Part shown: positions 17,570 to 26,399 of the stretch, one piece after another
Layout: every line of letters starts with the position of its first letter
Numbering within the stretch: position 1 is the stretch's first letter
Assembly (NCBI RefSeq): GCF_004366595.1
Contig: NZ_SORE01000022.1
Coordinates: forward strand, 1 to 64,000
Reading direction: 5' to 3'
Length of the DNA: 64,000 nucleotides
Source: Paraburkholderia rhizosphaerae
GTDB lineage: Bacteria; Pseudomonadota; Gammaproteobacteria; Burkholderiales; Burkholderiaceae
The notes under the pieces: generated by a model
Databases searched by the model: none
Seen by the model: the letters and a program-made list of their open reading frames with translations, nothing else
Told to the model about the DNA's origin: nothing
Translations under genes and position numbers: made by a program

Positions 17570-18883
17570 TTACGCGACCGCCTGGTAAATCAGCACGACG
17601 TTGAGCCCCACAATCAGCAATGCCGCGGCGCCCGCGAACGCGACGGTGCGTTTGCCGATCGCGAATGCGCCCATCACCGAGCGCTTCCTCGACAGAATCA
17701 GCAGCGCGATCATCGGCATCGGCAACGCCATGCTCAGCACGACCTGGCTGATCACCATCGCGTGGGTCACATTGCAGCCGAGCGCCACCACCGCAAATGA
17801 CGGCACCACGGTGACGAGCCGGCGCACCGTCACCGGGATGCGGAACCTGACGAAGCCCTGCATGATCACCTGTCCGGCCATCGTGCCGACTACCGAACTC
17901 GACACGCCGGACGCAAGCAATGCGACGAGAAACAGAATGGCCGCGCCCGAGCCGAGCAGCGGAATCAGTGTGCGGTACGCCGCGTCGATATCGCTGGTGT
18001 CGGGCGCCGCGTGATGAAAGACGGTTGCCGACATGATCACCATCGCCATGTTCACGAATGCCGCCGCACCGAGCGCGAGCATCACTTCGCGATTCGAGTA
18101 GCGGATCAACGTGCGGCGCTCGCCGGCATGTTGCGCGACCACGCGTTTTTGCGTGAGCCCCGAGTGCAGGTAAAGCGTGTGCGGCATGATCGTCGCGCCG
18201 ACAATGCCGACGGCGAGCGTCAACGCGCCTTTGTCCTGCAGGTGCGGGACAAACGTATGAGCGATCACCGCGGGCCAGTCGGGCGGCGCGATAAAAAGCT
18301 CGCACAGATAGGTGGCGCCGATCACGGTCACCAGAGCTGCTATCGCGATTTCGAGCGGCCGGAAGCCGCGCTTTTCCAACGACAGGATCGCGGCGGTCAC
18401 TATCGCGATCACCGCCATCGACGCAAGCATCGGCAGATGAAACAGCAGTGACAGCGCCAGCGCGCCGCCGAGAAACTCCGCGAGATCGGTCGCCATCGCG
18501 GCGACCTCGGAGGCGATCCACATCGCGAGCGTCAGTCGCCGCGGAAAGTGGTCGCGGCACAGTTCGGCGAGGTTCAGGCCGGTGACGATGCCAAGTCGCG
18601 CGGATAGCGCCTGAAACAGCATCGCGACTGCGCTCGAAATCAGCACGACCCACAGCAGTTCGTAACCGTATCGCGCGCCGGCGCCGATATTGGTCGCGAA
18701 GTTGCCGGGGTCCATATAACCGACCGACGCGATCAATGCCGGGCCGACAAATGGCAGGAATGCGCCGAGCCCTGTGCTGCGTCCTTCCAATGCGGCGCGT
18801 ACCGAGAATTCGGTGCGTTGCGTGAGGCCGACGGCCACGGCCGCGGTCGCTGCACCGGGACGCGAGAGGGGCAGAATCTGCAT
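17570..18883 (-). CDS. mntH: NRAMP-family divalent metal (Mn2+) transporter
   Basis: A 437-residue inner-membrane protein with about eleven hydrophobic segments. The NRAMP metal-binding motif in segment 1 is present as ASVGYMDPGNFATNI (DPGN), and segment 6 carries the second motif as GATIMPHTLYLHS (MPH). Such carriers import Mn2+ or Fe2+ with protons. The ATG at 18883 has GGAG about 9 bases upstream; a GTG at 18925 is possible. It begins 57 bases after the oxalate decarboxylase gene on the same strand, so it probably supplies that Mn-dependent enzyme, which is inference from context. Confidence 0.88.
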   Translation of the reverse strand: MQILPLSRPGAATAAVAVGLTQRTEFSVRAALEGRSTGLGAFLPFVGPALIASVGYMDPGNFATNIGAGARYGYELLWVVLISSAVAMLFQALSARLGIVTGLNLAELCRDHFPRRLTLAMWIASEVAAMATDLAEFLGGALALSLLFHLPMLASMAVIAIVTAAILSLEKRGFRPLEIAIAALVTVIGATYLCELFIAPPDWPAVIAHTFVPHLQDKGALTLAVGIVGATIMPHTLYLHSGLTQKRVVAQHAGERRTLIRYSNREVMLALGAAAFVNMAMVIMSATVFHHAAPDTSDIDAAYRTLIPLLGSGAAILFLVALLASGVSSSVVGTMAGQVIMQGFVRFRIPVTVRRLVTVVPSFAVVALGCNVTHAMVISQVVLSMALPMPMIALLILSRKRSVMGAFAIGKRTVAFAGAAALLIVGLNVVLIYQAVA

Positions 18884-18940
18884 GGACGGGTACTCCGGTT
18901 TCGTTGTGGACTCGCGGTTTGTCACGGATCGCTGCCGACC

Positions 18941-20197
18941 TCATTCCGGCATGATGTCCGGCCGGTCGCGTGGGAACTGCGCAAGCGTTTCGGCGCTGAT
19001 GTTCAACGTCTGCATCACCATTTCCGGCGGCGTATGCGTGATCCAGTCCGACAGCGACACTTCGGCGAAGTGGTTTGCCTTGAACACTTCGACAAAGATC
19101 AGGTCGGTGTCGCCCGTGTTCTGCACGTAGTGGCCCAGACCCTTGCGCACATAACCGATATCGCCGGCCGCGAAGTCGGCGGTCAGTGCCTTCGGGCCCG
19201 TATCGAACACCGTCACGCGGCCTTTGCCCTTGACGTAGTACTGCCATTCGTCAGCGTTCGGATGCCAGTGCAGTTCGCGCAGGCCACCCGGATGCACGGT
19301 CACCAGTGCGGCCGCGATATTCTGCGAGATATGAAAGTTGGTGCTGTCGGCGATCTGCACGTGGCCGCCACGCGTGATGCGCGCGGGCTTCGAATCCGCC
19401 AGCGAGAATGTGACTGGCAGCACGGGTGCCCCCTTCTTCGACGCGACCGCGCGTTGCGCGGCCTCGAGCGAACCCGGTTCGGTGCCCTGGAAAATCCACA
19501 GGTTATGCAGCGGGACGTTTTTGAATGCCTCGACCGGCACACCGAAGTTCGCCGCGAGCACTTCGGGCGGCGTATGCGCGATCCAGTCGGTCACCAGCAG
19601 CGTGTTGAATTCCGAAGCCGCGCCGTTATCGAACGCAATCAGAAACTCGCAGCCATTGCTGCCGGTGCCCTGCAGCGAATGCGGCAGACCGGGCGGGAAG
19701 TACCACAGGTCGCCCGCCTTCACGTCGCGCACCGACGCACGCCCTTGCTCGTCGAGCGTCGTGATGCGGCAGTTGCCGTCGAGCATGATTGCCCATTCCG
19801 CTTGCTGGTGCCAGTGCATTTCTCGGATACCGCCCGCGGACAGGCGCATATTCACACCCGAGATTTCCGTCGAAATTCCGAAGTCGGCCTGCGTGACCTC
19901 GCGCGCCCAGCCGCCATTCTGGATGCGCTTGTGCGCGGTGTTAAACGACGACCAGTACATCGGCATGCCGTTGACGTCGGTGGCCGGCGGATTCTGAATC
20001 GACGGGAACTGGTTCGCGAGGGCGGGGTTCTGCGGTCCCGGGTCGGTCAGATCCTGCGGATTGCGCGCGTTGATCGCACCTTCGCCCGGCCGATCAGGGT
20101 TACCGAAGGACGCGGCCTTCGCGGTGACTGCGACGCCCGCTGCAAGCGCGGTCGTGGCGGCGCCGATCAGCGCCTTGCGTCTCGACATGTCTGTCAT
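18941..20197 (-). CDS. oxdC: oxalate decarboxylase-like bicupin, Tat-exported
   Basis: A 418-residue protein with a twin-arginine signal (SRRKALIG, then a hydrophobic stretch to AKAA). Two cupin domains each show a full Mn-binding set: H128, H130, E134 and H173 in the first, and H310, H312, E317 and H356 in the second. The lid loop reads SEFNT (195-199). Its Glu196 corresponds to the Glu of the SENST lid of Bacillus OxdC, which favours decarboxylase over oxidase activity. Reaction: oxalate to formate and CO2. GGAGG precedes the ATG. It heads an operon with the Mn transporter gene. Confidence 0.88.
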   Translation of the reverse strand: MTDMSRRKALIGAATTALAAGVAVTAKAASFGNPDRPGEGAINARNPQDLTDPGPQNPALANQFPSIQNPPATDVNGMPMYWSSFNTAHKRIQNGGWAREVTQADFGISTEISGVNMRLSAGGIREMHWHQQAEWAIMLDGNCRITTLDEQGRASVRDVKAGDLWYFPPGLPHSLQGTGSNGCEFLIAFDNGAASEFNTLLVTDWIAHTPPEVLAANFGVPVEAFKNVPLHNLWIFQGTEPGSLEAAQRAVASKKGAPVLPVTFSLADSKPARITRGGHVQIADSTNFHISQNIAAALVTVHPGGLRELHWHPNADEWQYYVKGKGRVTVFDTGPKALTADFAAGDIGYVRKGLGHYVQNTGDTDLIFVEVFKANHFAEVSLSDWITHTPPEMVMQTLNISAETLAQFPRDRPDIMPE

Positions 20198-20560
20198 TTA
20201 CAACCTCCATACGTCATTCAGATGAACTCCGCGATTGCGTGAAGCGCCGCGGGGATGCGCATGGGGATCGATCTTATGAACACGGCCATGGGTCGCCTAT
20301 CGGACCAAAGGACGGTCGATGGACATCAAGATATCGACCGCTTATACGATCGGAAGGCAAAGCGATACGAGGGCGTCGAGCCGCCGTGTTCGCGGTGCCG
20401 GGCGCTTATACGCCGAGACATGCCGGGGGAGAAACTATCGCTGCGTTAGCGTATGGCTATATCGCCGGCTGTGCGCGATTGCCTTTGAAAGACTTGGGTG
20501 AGTTGGGTAATATCGGGGATCTGACCGATTCAGCGATTGAAACAAGGAGTATCAGCAAGC
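20198..20560. other. intergenic region upstream of oxdC and the integrase-MarR fusion
   Basis: About 360 bases lying between two divergent genes. No intact gene is visible. One short stretch (20350-20425) looks like a peroxiredoxin fragment and is listed separately. The left end should hold the oxdC promoter. Confidence 0.4.
20350..20425 (+). pseudogene. possible peroxiredoxin fragment
   Basis: In one frame the translation reads AIRGRRAAVFAVPGAYTPRH, close to the active-site region of Prx5-type peroxiredoxins, where VVLFAVPGAFTPTCS is usual. The peroxidatic Cys position is replaced and no flanking domain is present. If real, it is a tiny remnant; the match is short and could be chance. Confidence 0.3.
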
Positions 20561-21436
20561 ATGAGAGGCAATCACCGCACGGCGTCGGATCAAGCGGGCG
20601 CCGCTCACGAAGACGATGCATCGCTTGCCACGCCGATGTCGCGCGCCGCGCTGCGGACGCGCCGCAAACCGTATTGGCGCGCGCTCGATACGGGCCGGCA
20701 TCTGGGCTACTACAAGGGCGCGCGCTCGTCGACCTGGCACGCTCGCCTGTTTGTCGGGGCGGGGCGCTATGAGGAAATTCTGCTTGGTAAAGCGGACGAT
20801 AGTGTGGACGCCGACGGGCACACGGTCCTCGATTACTCGCAAGCCGTCGCGCGTTCGCACGAATGGTGGGCCAGCAAAGGTCATGGCGTGTCCGGCGGCG
20901 TAGCGGGCCAGCCCGGGCTCAGAAACCGGCCTAAAAAGCGTGTGCAAACCGATCGGCTCGATGAAGTCGCATTGGCATGGGCGCGCGAACGGCCGGACCT
21001 CGATCTGAGTCTGGTCGGGCTGTTTCTGCGCATCAAGCAGGCGCATTACATGCATGAGCGGCGCCTGACCGCGATTTCCCAGGCAGTGGGCGTCGACGTC
21101 GGCGAACTGCATGTGCTGCTTGCGTTGCGCCGGGCCGGCGCGCCGTACGCGATGCGTCCGACGGAACTGTTCAAGTCGTTGCTGGTCACGTCGGGCGCGA
21201 TGAGCAAACGGATCGACCGGCTGGAGCGCATGAAACTGGTCGCTCGCGCAGCCGACCCCGAAGACCTGCGCGCTTCGAACATCGTGCTGACCGACGCGGG
21301 TGTGGCGGCGGCGGACGACGCGATGGTTCGCATCGCCGACGGACTGACCGTGCTGCGTGCCGCGATCGGTATGAGCGACGACCAGTTCAGCGAGGCCGAC
21401 TCGTATCTCAGGCGGATTATTTCGGTGAACATCTGA
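20561..21436 (+). CDS. MarR-family regulator fused to integrase N-terminal domain
   Basis: A 291-residue single open frame. Residues about 24-110 match the N-terminal arm/SAM-like part of Burkholderia phage-type integrases: RKPYWRALDTGRHLGYYKGA, then a strand pair ending in GKADDSVDADGHTVLDYSQA. The recombinase catalytic domain is absent. From about residue 128 (TDRLDEVALAWARERPDLD) it is a MarR regulator with a winged helix (PTELFKSLLVTSGAMSKRID, then RLERMKLVARAADPEDLR). AAGGAG lies upstream of the ATG. Alternatively only the MarR part is made, from an internal GTG near 20940. Confidence 0.7.
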   Translation: MRGNHRTASDQAGAAHEDDASLATPMSRAALRTRRKPYWRALDTGRHLGYYKGARSSTWHARLFVGAGRYEEILLGKADDSVDADGHTVLDYSQAVARSHEWWASKGHGVSGGVAGQPGLRNRPKKRVQTDRLDEVALAWARERPDLDLSLVGLFLRIKQAHYMHERRLTAISQAVGVDVGELHVLLALRRAGAPYAMRPTELFKSLLVTSGAMSKRIDRLERMKLVARAADPEDLRASNIVLTDAGVAAADDAMVRIADGLTVLRAAIGMSDDQFSEADSYLRRIISVNI

Positions 21437-21506
21437 ATTTCGCGCCGGCGCATCGCAGGTCGAGTCATTGATTCGCATCTGTCGCAACAGCTTGTTGCCT
21501 TGACTG

Positions 21507-21528
21507 AGTATCTTCTTGGGAAGATACT
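21507..21528. terminator. hairpin after the MarR fusion gene
   Basis: A perfect 9-base inverted repeat AGTATCTTC / GAAGATACT around TTGG, 70 bases after the MarR stop and upstream of the AraC gene. It is followed by only three T residues. It could be a terminator or an operator. Confidence 0.4.
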
Positions 21529-21609
21529 TTGGTCATATCGTCGTCATCGCGCGTTTGGCAGTTATGCGGCTGCTTGTCGATGGCAGGCGGCGACCGGACG
21601 GGTACACGG

Positions 21610-22701
21610 ATGGGTACCGCATTTCGTTCAACGCAATGCGCACCGTTCGGTCAGGGTTTAGAAGTTCTGACGAATCTCGACGAAATGACGCACAAGCTTT
21701 ACCGGCACGCAGCGCAGGCGCCGGGCAGCACCGCCCTTTCGGTCGTCAAACCATGGATCGAAAGGATGCCCAAAGCAGATCAGTCAAGTCATTCACGCGT
21801 CGCGTGTTCAAGTGCCGTAGCATTGTCCGGCCGCGCGGGACAAATTTTTATCACCCATGTCGAACTTGGCGGAGAAGGCTCCGGCGACACGGTGGAGGCG
21901 AGCGAGCGGCGCAGCGAGCGTTATCTGAGGCTGGAAATCGTCCGCCGTGGCCGGATGACAATTGAACAGAACGGCGAAGCGCTGAGTTTCGGCGCTGGCG
22001 ATATGCTGCTGCTCGATCCCTCATTCGAATTCAGCCGGTCGCTTCGCGAGTCCGCACATGTGTCGGTGCTGCATATCTCGAAGCAGGCGCTCAATGATCG
22101 AGGCGTCGGATATCGCTTTTCGCGCGCGTGCTATCCGGTTCACGAGACCGAGGACGTTGCGGCGATTCGCGCGCTTCTGCTCACCTTTACCCGCTATATC
22201 GACAACACGAGCGATGCGTTGCTCATACGGCTCGGCAGTCATTTTCTCGATCTGATGGATGTGATGATCGAAAACAGCGGGGCGCTCGACAGCGGCCGCA
22301 GCACGAGGACAATCGTGCTGCGCGCGACCCGGCTGATCACTAGCCATCTCGCCGATGTCGACCTGAGCATTGCGTCCATCGCGAAGGAACTGAGCGTGTC
22401 GGTTAGCTCGCTGACGCGCGCGTTCAGGCAGCGTGGCTTGTCGCCGATGCGCTACGCGTACGATTTGCGACTCGAGCACGCCGGCCGTCTGCTGGCGGAA
22501 ACACCGACTCTGGCGATTCAGGACGTGGCGAGCCGCTGTGGCTTTGCCAGCCCCGCGCACTTTAGCCGCCTGTTCAAGGCGAAGCACGGAATGACTCCGC
22601 GCGAATATACGTCCCGTCATGGGGCGTCGGAAGAGCGCGCGGCGGCCGGACGCGAGGAGGCCGAAAAAGCCGACGAAGTCGACGAGCCAAACGAAGCGTA
22701 A
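21610..22701 (+). CDS. AraC-family transcriptional regulator
   Basis: An AraC-type regulator of about 363 residues. The N-terminal part resembles the AraC-binding-like/cupin sensor of the AraC_binding_2 group (LRLEIVRRGRMTIEQNGEAL, then FGAGDMLLLDPSFEFSR). The C-terminal 100 residues hold two helix-turn-helix motifs: LSIASIAKELSVSVSSLTRA and IQDVASRCGFASPAHFSRLF, closing with KAKHGMTPREYTSRH. An unusual acidic Glu/Asp tail follows. The start is uncertain: in-frame ATGs at 21580, 21610 and 21685 are all possible, and 21610 was chosen for its GGACGGGT upstream. Confidence 0.8.
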   Translation: MGTAFRSTQCAPFGQGLEVLTNLDEMTHKLYRHAAQAPGSTALSVVKPWIERMPKADQSSHSRVACSSAVALSGRAGQIFITHVELGGEGSGDTVEASERRSERYLRLEIVRRGRMTIEQNGEALSFGAGDMLLLDPSFEFSRSLRESAHVSVLHISKQALNDRGVGYRFSRACYPVHETEDVAAIRALLLTFTRYIDNTSDALLIRLGSHFLDLMDVMIENSGALDSGRSTRTIVLRATRLITSHLADVDLSIASIAKELSVSVSSLTRAFRQRGLSPMRYAYDLRLEHAGRLLAETPTLAIQDVASRCGFASPAHFSRLFKAKHGMTPREYTSRHGASEERAAAGREEAEKADEVDEPNEA

Positions 22702-22763
22702 CGGAACCGTCACGCGATTTTTGACACGATTGGCATCGTTAAGCGGTCTGAATCCCGCGGCGC

Positions 22764-23372
22764 TTACCCGTTCTGCGCGATGGTGGCGCCGTTCAGTTCC
22801 GCGAATGCGGGAGCCGACACGTGCAGCACCTCGTAACTGCGCAATGGTGCCGGTAAGTCAGCTTGGGTTCGCGCCCAATAGTCGAATCGAACCAGCCGCC
22901 AGCTGCGCGGGTCGAGCCCGACTGCACGCGCGAGCAGCCCCGGGGTACGTTCGACTGCCTCCGCGGCCATGTCGATCTCGCGCCTGCGCCGCTCGATCAG
23001 GTTTGTTTCAGGCTGCAAGGTTTCGTCTTCGCGCGTGAGCGCGGCGATTGCAGTGGGGTCGGTCAGGCGGCCCAAACGCGCAAAGGCAAAGCCCGGCCAT
23101 GATTCCACTGGCGGCACGCCAAACGAGTCCTTGATCCCACCGAACCCGGGTCCCGCGAGAAAACTCCACATCGCATCGACGTGCGGCCAGAGATACACCG
23201 GCGCGTACTGGTTGCTGTGCGCGCCGAACCTGCCGCGTTCGCGAATCAGAAAGCACTTGAGCCCAAGTCCTTCGAATGTATCGAACGACGGTCCTTTGCT
23301 TGCGACGCGCTGGCGGATCACATCGATGTCATAGTCGGCAGGCAGCGTAATCTGATATTGCATGATGAACAT
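22764..23372 (-). CDS. DUF4865 family protein
   Basis: A 202-residue protein that matches the DUF4865 pattern: QYQITLPADYDIDVIRQRVA at the start, FGAHSNQYAPVYLWPHVDAM in the middle, and RLVRFDYWARTQADLPA toward the end. The family has no assigned reaction, but its members usually sit beside small tautomerases and a LysR regulator, as here. GAGGAG lies 6 bases before the first ATG. It begins 15 bases after the tautomerase gene, so the pair is an operon. Confidence 0.75.
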   Translation of the reverse strand: MFIMQYQITLPADYDIDVIRQRVASKGPSFDTFEGLGLKCFLIRERGRFGAHSNQYAPVYLWPHVDAMWSFLAGPGFGGIKDSFGVPPVESWPGFAFARLGRLTDPTAIAALTREDETLQPETNLIERRRREIDMAAEAVERTPGLLARAVGLDPRSWRLVRFDYWARTQADLPAPLRSYEVLHVSAPAFAELNGATIAQNG

Positions 23373-23387
23373 GAGCAGCTCCTCGCA

Positions 23388-23780
23388 TTAGCGGGCGTTC
23401 TCGACGTAAGACGCAAGGCCATTGCCGAACGACCAATCGTCTTTCTCGTTGGGCGAAAGAATGACCTGGACGTCTTCAGGCCGAATGCCGGCGTGAGCCG
23501 CCAGGCGGCTTGCGAGCGCGCGATAGAGAGCCTGCCTGGTCGCTGTATCCCGCCAGCGTCCGGCGACGATATGAATGAACACCACGTCATCCGTCCGTTC
23601 GATACCGAGATAGTGTGCGTCGTAAATGATCTCGCCGGGCTCGCGCTGCTCGATGATCTGGAAGCGATCGCCCGGCGGCACGTTATAGGTGTCGACAAGA
23701 GACTGATGAATACTATCGGCGATGGCGCGCAACTGGTCGGCGGAACGTCCCCTAAGCAGCGAAATACGTACGAGTGGCAT
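23388..23780 (-). CDS. tautomerase family protein
   Basis: A 130-residue protein of the tautomerase/MIF superfamily. The mature protein would start with Pro (MPLVRISLLRGRSADQLRAI), the catalytic amino-terminal proline of the family. It has two beta-alpha-beta units and the segment GRWRDTATRQALYRALASRL. GGAGG lies before the ATG at 23780; longer in-frame extensions to 23873 lack this and destroy the N-terminal Pro. It is the first gene of an operon with the DUF4865 gene and is divergent from the LysR gene at 23954. Confidence 0.82.
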   Translation of the reverse strand: MPLVRISLLRGRSADQLRAIADSIHQSLVDTYNVPPGDRFQIIEQREPGEIIYDAHYLGIERTDDVVFIHIVAGRWRDTATRQALYRALASRLAAHAGIRPEDVQVILSPNEKDDWSFGNGLASYVENAR

Positions 23781-23953
23781 GACAGCCTCCGTTCGCGAAT
23801 AGCAATAGGTTTGCGCACTTAACAGCCGAACCGGGCGCCTTGAACGCATAGAATGCGATAAGGTCCTGCGCACTTTATGGCGTCGAGCATACGGAACAAC
23901 ACGGTTTCGGAAAATCGCAAACTTTCAAACTGTCACATCGGAAAAATCGAACT

Positions 23954-24844
23954 ATGGCGGCCCGCACGAACCTCGACATGGATGTGTTGCGCACGTTCGT
24001 AATGGGCTTCGAACTTGGCAGTTTCGCACGGGCGGCAGACCGGCTTGGCCGTTCGCAATCGGCGGTGAGTACGCAATTGCGCAAGCTCGAAGATCAGATC
24101 GGCACGCCACTGGTGCAGAAATCCGGTCGCGGCCTTGCGTTGACCACGGCCGGAGAATCGCTACTCAGCTATGCGAAGCGTCTACTCGAGCTGAACGACG
24201 AAGCGGTGGAAACGATTCGCGGCGCGGACCTCGAAGGATGGGTGCGGCTCGGTTTGCCGCAGGACTTCGCCGATACTTTCCTGCCCGCCGTGCTTGGACG
24301 CTTCGCGAGGGCTCATCCGAAAGCGCGCGTCGAAGTGCAGGTCGACGGCAGCGCGCGGTTGATCGAAAAGACGCTAAAAGGCGATCTCGACGTCGCGCTC
24401 GCGTGGGGAAACAGCAGTGCTGCGCCGCACGCGGAATGGGTCGCAAACCTCGCGATCGCATGGGTCGGTCTACCGGAGTCCGGTAACGTTCGCAGCCTCG
24501 GCGGGGAGCCGTTGCCGCTGATCGCGTTCGACCCGCCGTGCTCGTTTCGCGCCGCGGGCATTGCCGCGCTCGACGAGGCGAGTATTCCGTGGCGGCTGGT
24601 ATTCACGAGCCCGAGCCTCTCCGGGCTCTGGGCGGCAACCGAAGCGGGGCTCGGCATCACCGTGCGCACGACGATTGCGATGCCGCGCAGCCTTGTCGTG
24701 CTCGATCCGCTGGCAACCGGCTTGCCGGTGCTGCCGCCGATCCCGTTGTCGCTGCATCGAACCGAACCGGAAGCGCAGCCGGTTGTACGCCGCCTGACCG
24801 AGATCGTGCTCGAGACGGTGCTCGAAGAGATCAACTCGGTTTGA
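23954..24844 (+). CDS. LysR-family regulator, divergent from tautomerase operon
   Basis: A 296-residue LysR-type regulator. The helix-turn-helix is GSFARAADRLGRSQSAVSTQ, and the effector domain starts near residue 93 (GWVRLGLPQDFADTFLPAVL). The 173-base gap to the divergent tautomerase-DUF4865 operon should contain the shared promoter and operator. By LysR convention it is the likely regulator of that operon; its inducer is unknown. Confidence 0.85.
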   Translation: MAARTNLDMDVLRTFVMGFELGSFARAADRLGRSQSAVSTQLRKLEDQIGTPLVQKSGRGLALTTAGESLLSYAKRLLELNDEAVETIRGADLEGWVRLGLPQDFADTFLPAVLGRFARAHPKARVEVQVDGSARLIEKTLKGDLDVALAWGNSSAAPHAEWVANLAIAWVGLPESGNVRSLGGEPLPLIAFDPPCSFRAAGIAALDEASIPWRLVFTSPSLSGLWAATEAGLGITVRTTIAMPRSLVVLDPLATGLPVLPPIPLSLHRTEPEAQPVVRRLTEIVLETVLEEINSV

Positions 24845-25109
24845 CCCGGCGGCGCCGACGGCGCTGCGTCGATCCGGTCACGGTCGCTTGATCCACCGTT
24901 GCGTCGGCGGCTTGTTCGACCGGGTCAGCAACGTGCGCGGCGAAGCCGACTTTCTCTGACGTGATATCCGCGCGCAACGTCAGCGCTGGAATGACGTAGT
25001 CGCCGCCGTTTTGCCGCCGAAACGGAATCGGCTGCGCTGAGAACAGCGTGTCGAGACGTTCACCGAGTGCATCGCGCAGCGCGGCGAACCCCGCATCGTC
25101 GAGTCGGTG
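24831..25109 (-). pseudogene. NAD(P)H-dependent quinone/FMN reductase, C-terminal remnant
   Basis: About 60 residues (DDAGFAALRDALGERLDTLF, then SAQPIPFRRQNGGDYVIP) look like the C-terminus of a flavodoxin-like NAD(P)H oxidoreductase, ending in a Lys/Arg-rich tail. The flavin-binding N-terminal part is missing. Upstream of the remnant, on the opposite strand, is the C-terminal end of a LysR regulator: what was probably a divergent regulator-target pair has lost both 5' halves. Confidence 0.5.
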
Positions 25110-25292
25110 CTCGCAAACAGCGATCTCGTTGCAATGCTGCCGTCGCGGCTGGTTCGCGATTGCGCGGCGCTGCGGGTCGTCGCGCCGCCCGTCGACGTGC
25201 CGGGCTACCAGATGTCGATGCTCTGGCATGAGCGGTCGCACCGCGACCCCGCGCATCAGTGGCTGCGCGAGCGGATCGCGGCTTCGGTGTAG
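25098..25292 (+). pseudogene. LysR-family regulator, C-terminal remnant
   Basis: The last 60 residues of a LysR effector domain survive: LANSDLVAMLPSRLVRD, then VPGYQMSMLWHERSHRDPAH and QWLRERIAASV before a TAG. The helix-turn-helix domain and most of the effector domain are gone. The remnant directly abuts the reductase remnant on the other strand. Confidence 0.55.
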
Positions 25293-25359
25293 TGCACGCG
25301 CGGGTCGCGGATCGTCGGGCACGCACCGCTGTCGTTGTCCGCGTCGTGTGACACGCGCG

Positions 25360-26112
25360 TTACGTCAGCACCTGCCCGCCGTCGACCACCAGCATCTGGC
25401 CGGTGATCCATCCGGCGTAGGGGCTGGCGAGGAACAGCACAACATTGGCGATTTCGTCCGGTGTGCCGAGCCGGCCGAACGGAATGCTGCGCAAAATGCT
25501 TTCGTATAGCTTCGGATCGGTGGCTTTGCGCTGCTCCCACGAGCCGCCTGGAAATTCGATCGAACCCGGCGCGACCGCGTTTACCCGGATGCGATCCGGC
25601 GCGAGCGCCAGCGCATGTGAGGCCGTATAGTGCGCGACTGCCGCCTTGACCGCCGCGTACGACGCGGTCCGGATGCTCGGATGCAGTGCCGCGATCGACG
25701 TGATATTGACTATCGCGCCGCTGCTGGATTGCCGCAGAAACGGCAGTGCCGCGTGCCCCGCGCGTACCGTGGCCATCAGGTCGACGTTGATGCCTGCTTC
25801 CCAGCCGGCCTCGGTATCGCCGCCGCCGAAGCCCGATGCGTTGTTCACCAGAATATCGATACCGCCGAGCGCGTGGCCCGCCGCGTCGATATAAGCATTG
25901 ATCTGCGCGCCGACCGCCAGATCGCACGACGCGGTATGAACCAGGTGACCGTGTGCGCGCAATTCGGCATCGACGGTTTTCAGGCTATCCGCATTGCGTG
26001 CGCAAACGGACACAGCGGCGCCGGCCTGCGCAAACGCCAGCGCGATACCGCGGCCGATGCCGCGCGACCCGCCCGCGACGACCACGCGCTTGCCGTTGAA
26101 ATCGAAACTCAT
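25360..26112 (-). CDS. SDR-family oxidoreductase
   Basis: A 250-residue classical short-chain dehydrogenase/reductase. The cofactor motif is GGSRGIGRGIALAF, the strand-4 motif is ILVNNASG, the catalytic serine region is IVNITSIAALHPSIRT, and the catalytic tetrad Tyr/Lys lies in ASYAAVKAAVAHY. The C-terminus (GQMLVVDGGQVL) is typical of 3-oxoacyl-ACP-reductase-like members. The substrate is unknown. GGAGG lies before the ATG at 26112, and longer extensions to 26355 are not supported. Confidence 0.88.
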   Translation of the reverse strand: MSFDFNGKRVVVAGGSRGIGRGIALAFAQAGAAVSVCARNADSLKTVDAELRAHGHLVHTASCDLAVGAQINAYIDAAGHALGGIDILVNNASGFGGGDTEAGWEAGINVDLMATVRAGHAALPFLRQSSSGAIVNITSIAALHPSIRTASYAAVKAAVAHYTASHALALAPDRIRVNAVAPGSIEFPGGSWEQRKATDPKLYESILRSIPFGRLGTPDEIANVVLFLASPYAGWITGQMLVVDGGQVLT

Positions 26113-26399
26113 GAATGTGCCTCCGAGGCGATGATTGACATCAGTGTCAGTATCGCCGCAATCGGCGGGCCTCGCTGATTGAGCAGGCGATGCGTTCTGA
26201 ATGCCGAGCGCGGTTTCGCGAGCCGCGCAAAACGCGCTTGGCTCGCAGCGGGCTTCATGTCTATATTCTCGATACGCCGTCGCTCTGACACCGGCCGCCA
26301 TCGGTGAGCGCACGATATCCCAATCGCATGACGAATGACGCGGGCTGAAACACAAAACTCGAAGCAGTTCAGGCAGCTAACCATAAGAGGGGATTCGCG

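Noticed and set aside
17385..19247. A 620-codon open frame on the minus strand overlapping the Mn transporter and oxalate decarboxylase genes
   Set aside because: It is an out-of-frame shadow of the two real genes on the same strand, rich in Arg, Ala and Gly, without any family resemblance. The transporter and cupin frames show conserved metal-binding motifs.
18818..20242. A 474-codon open frame antisense to the oxalate decarboxylase
   Set aside because: The antisense text has no family resemblance, and the real gene has a signal peptide, ribosome-binding site and two complete cupins.
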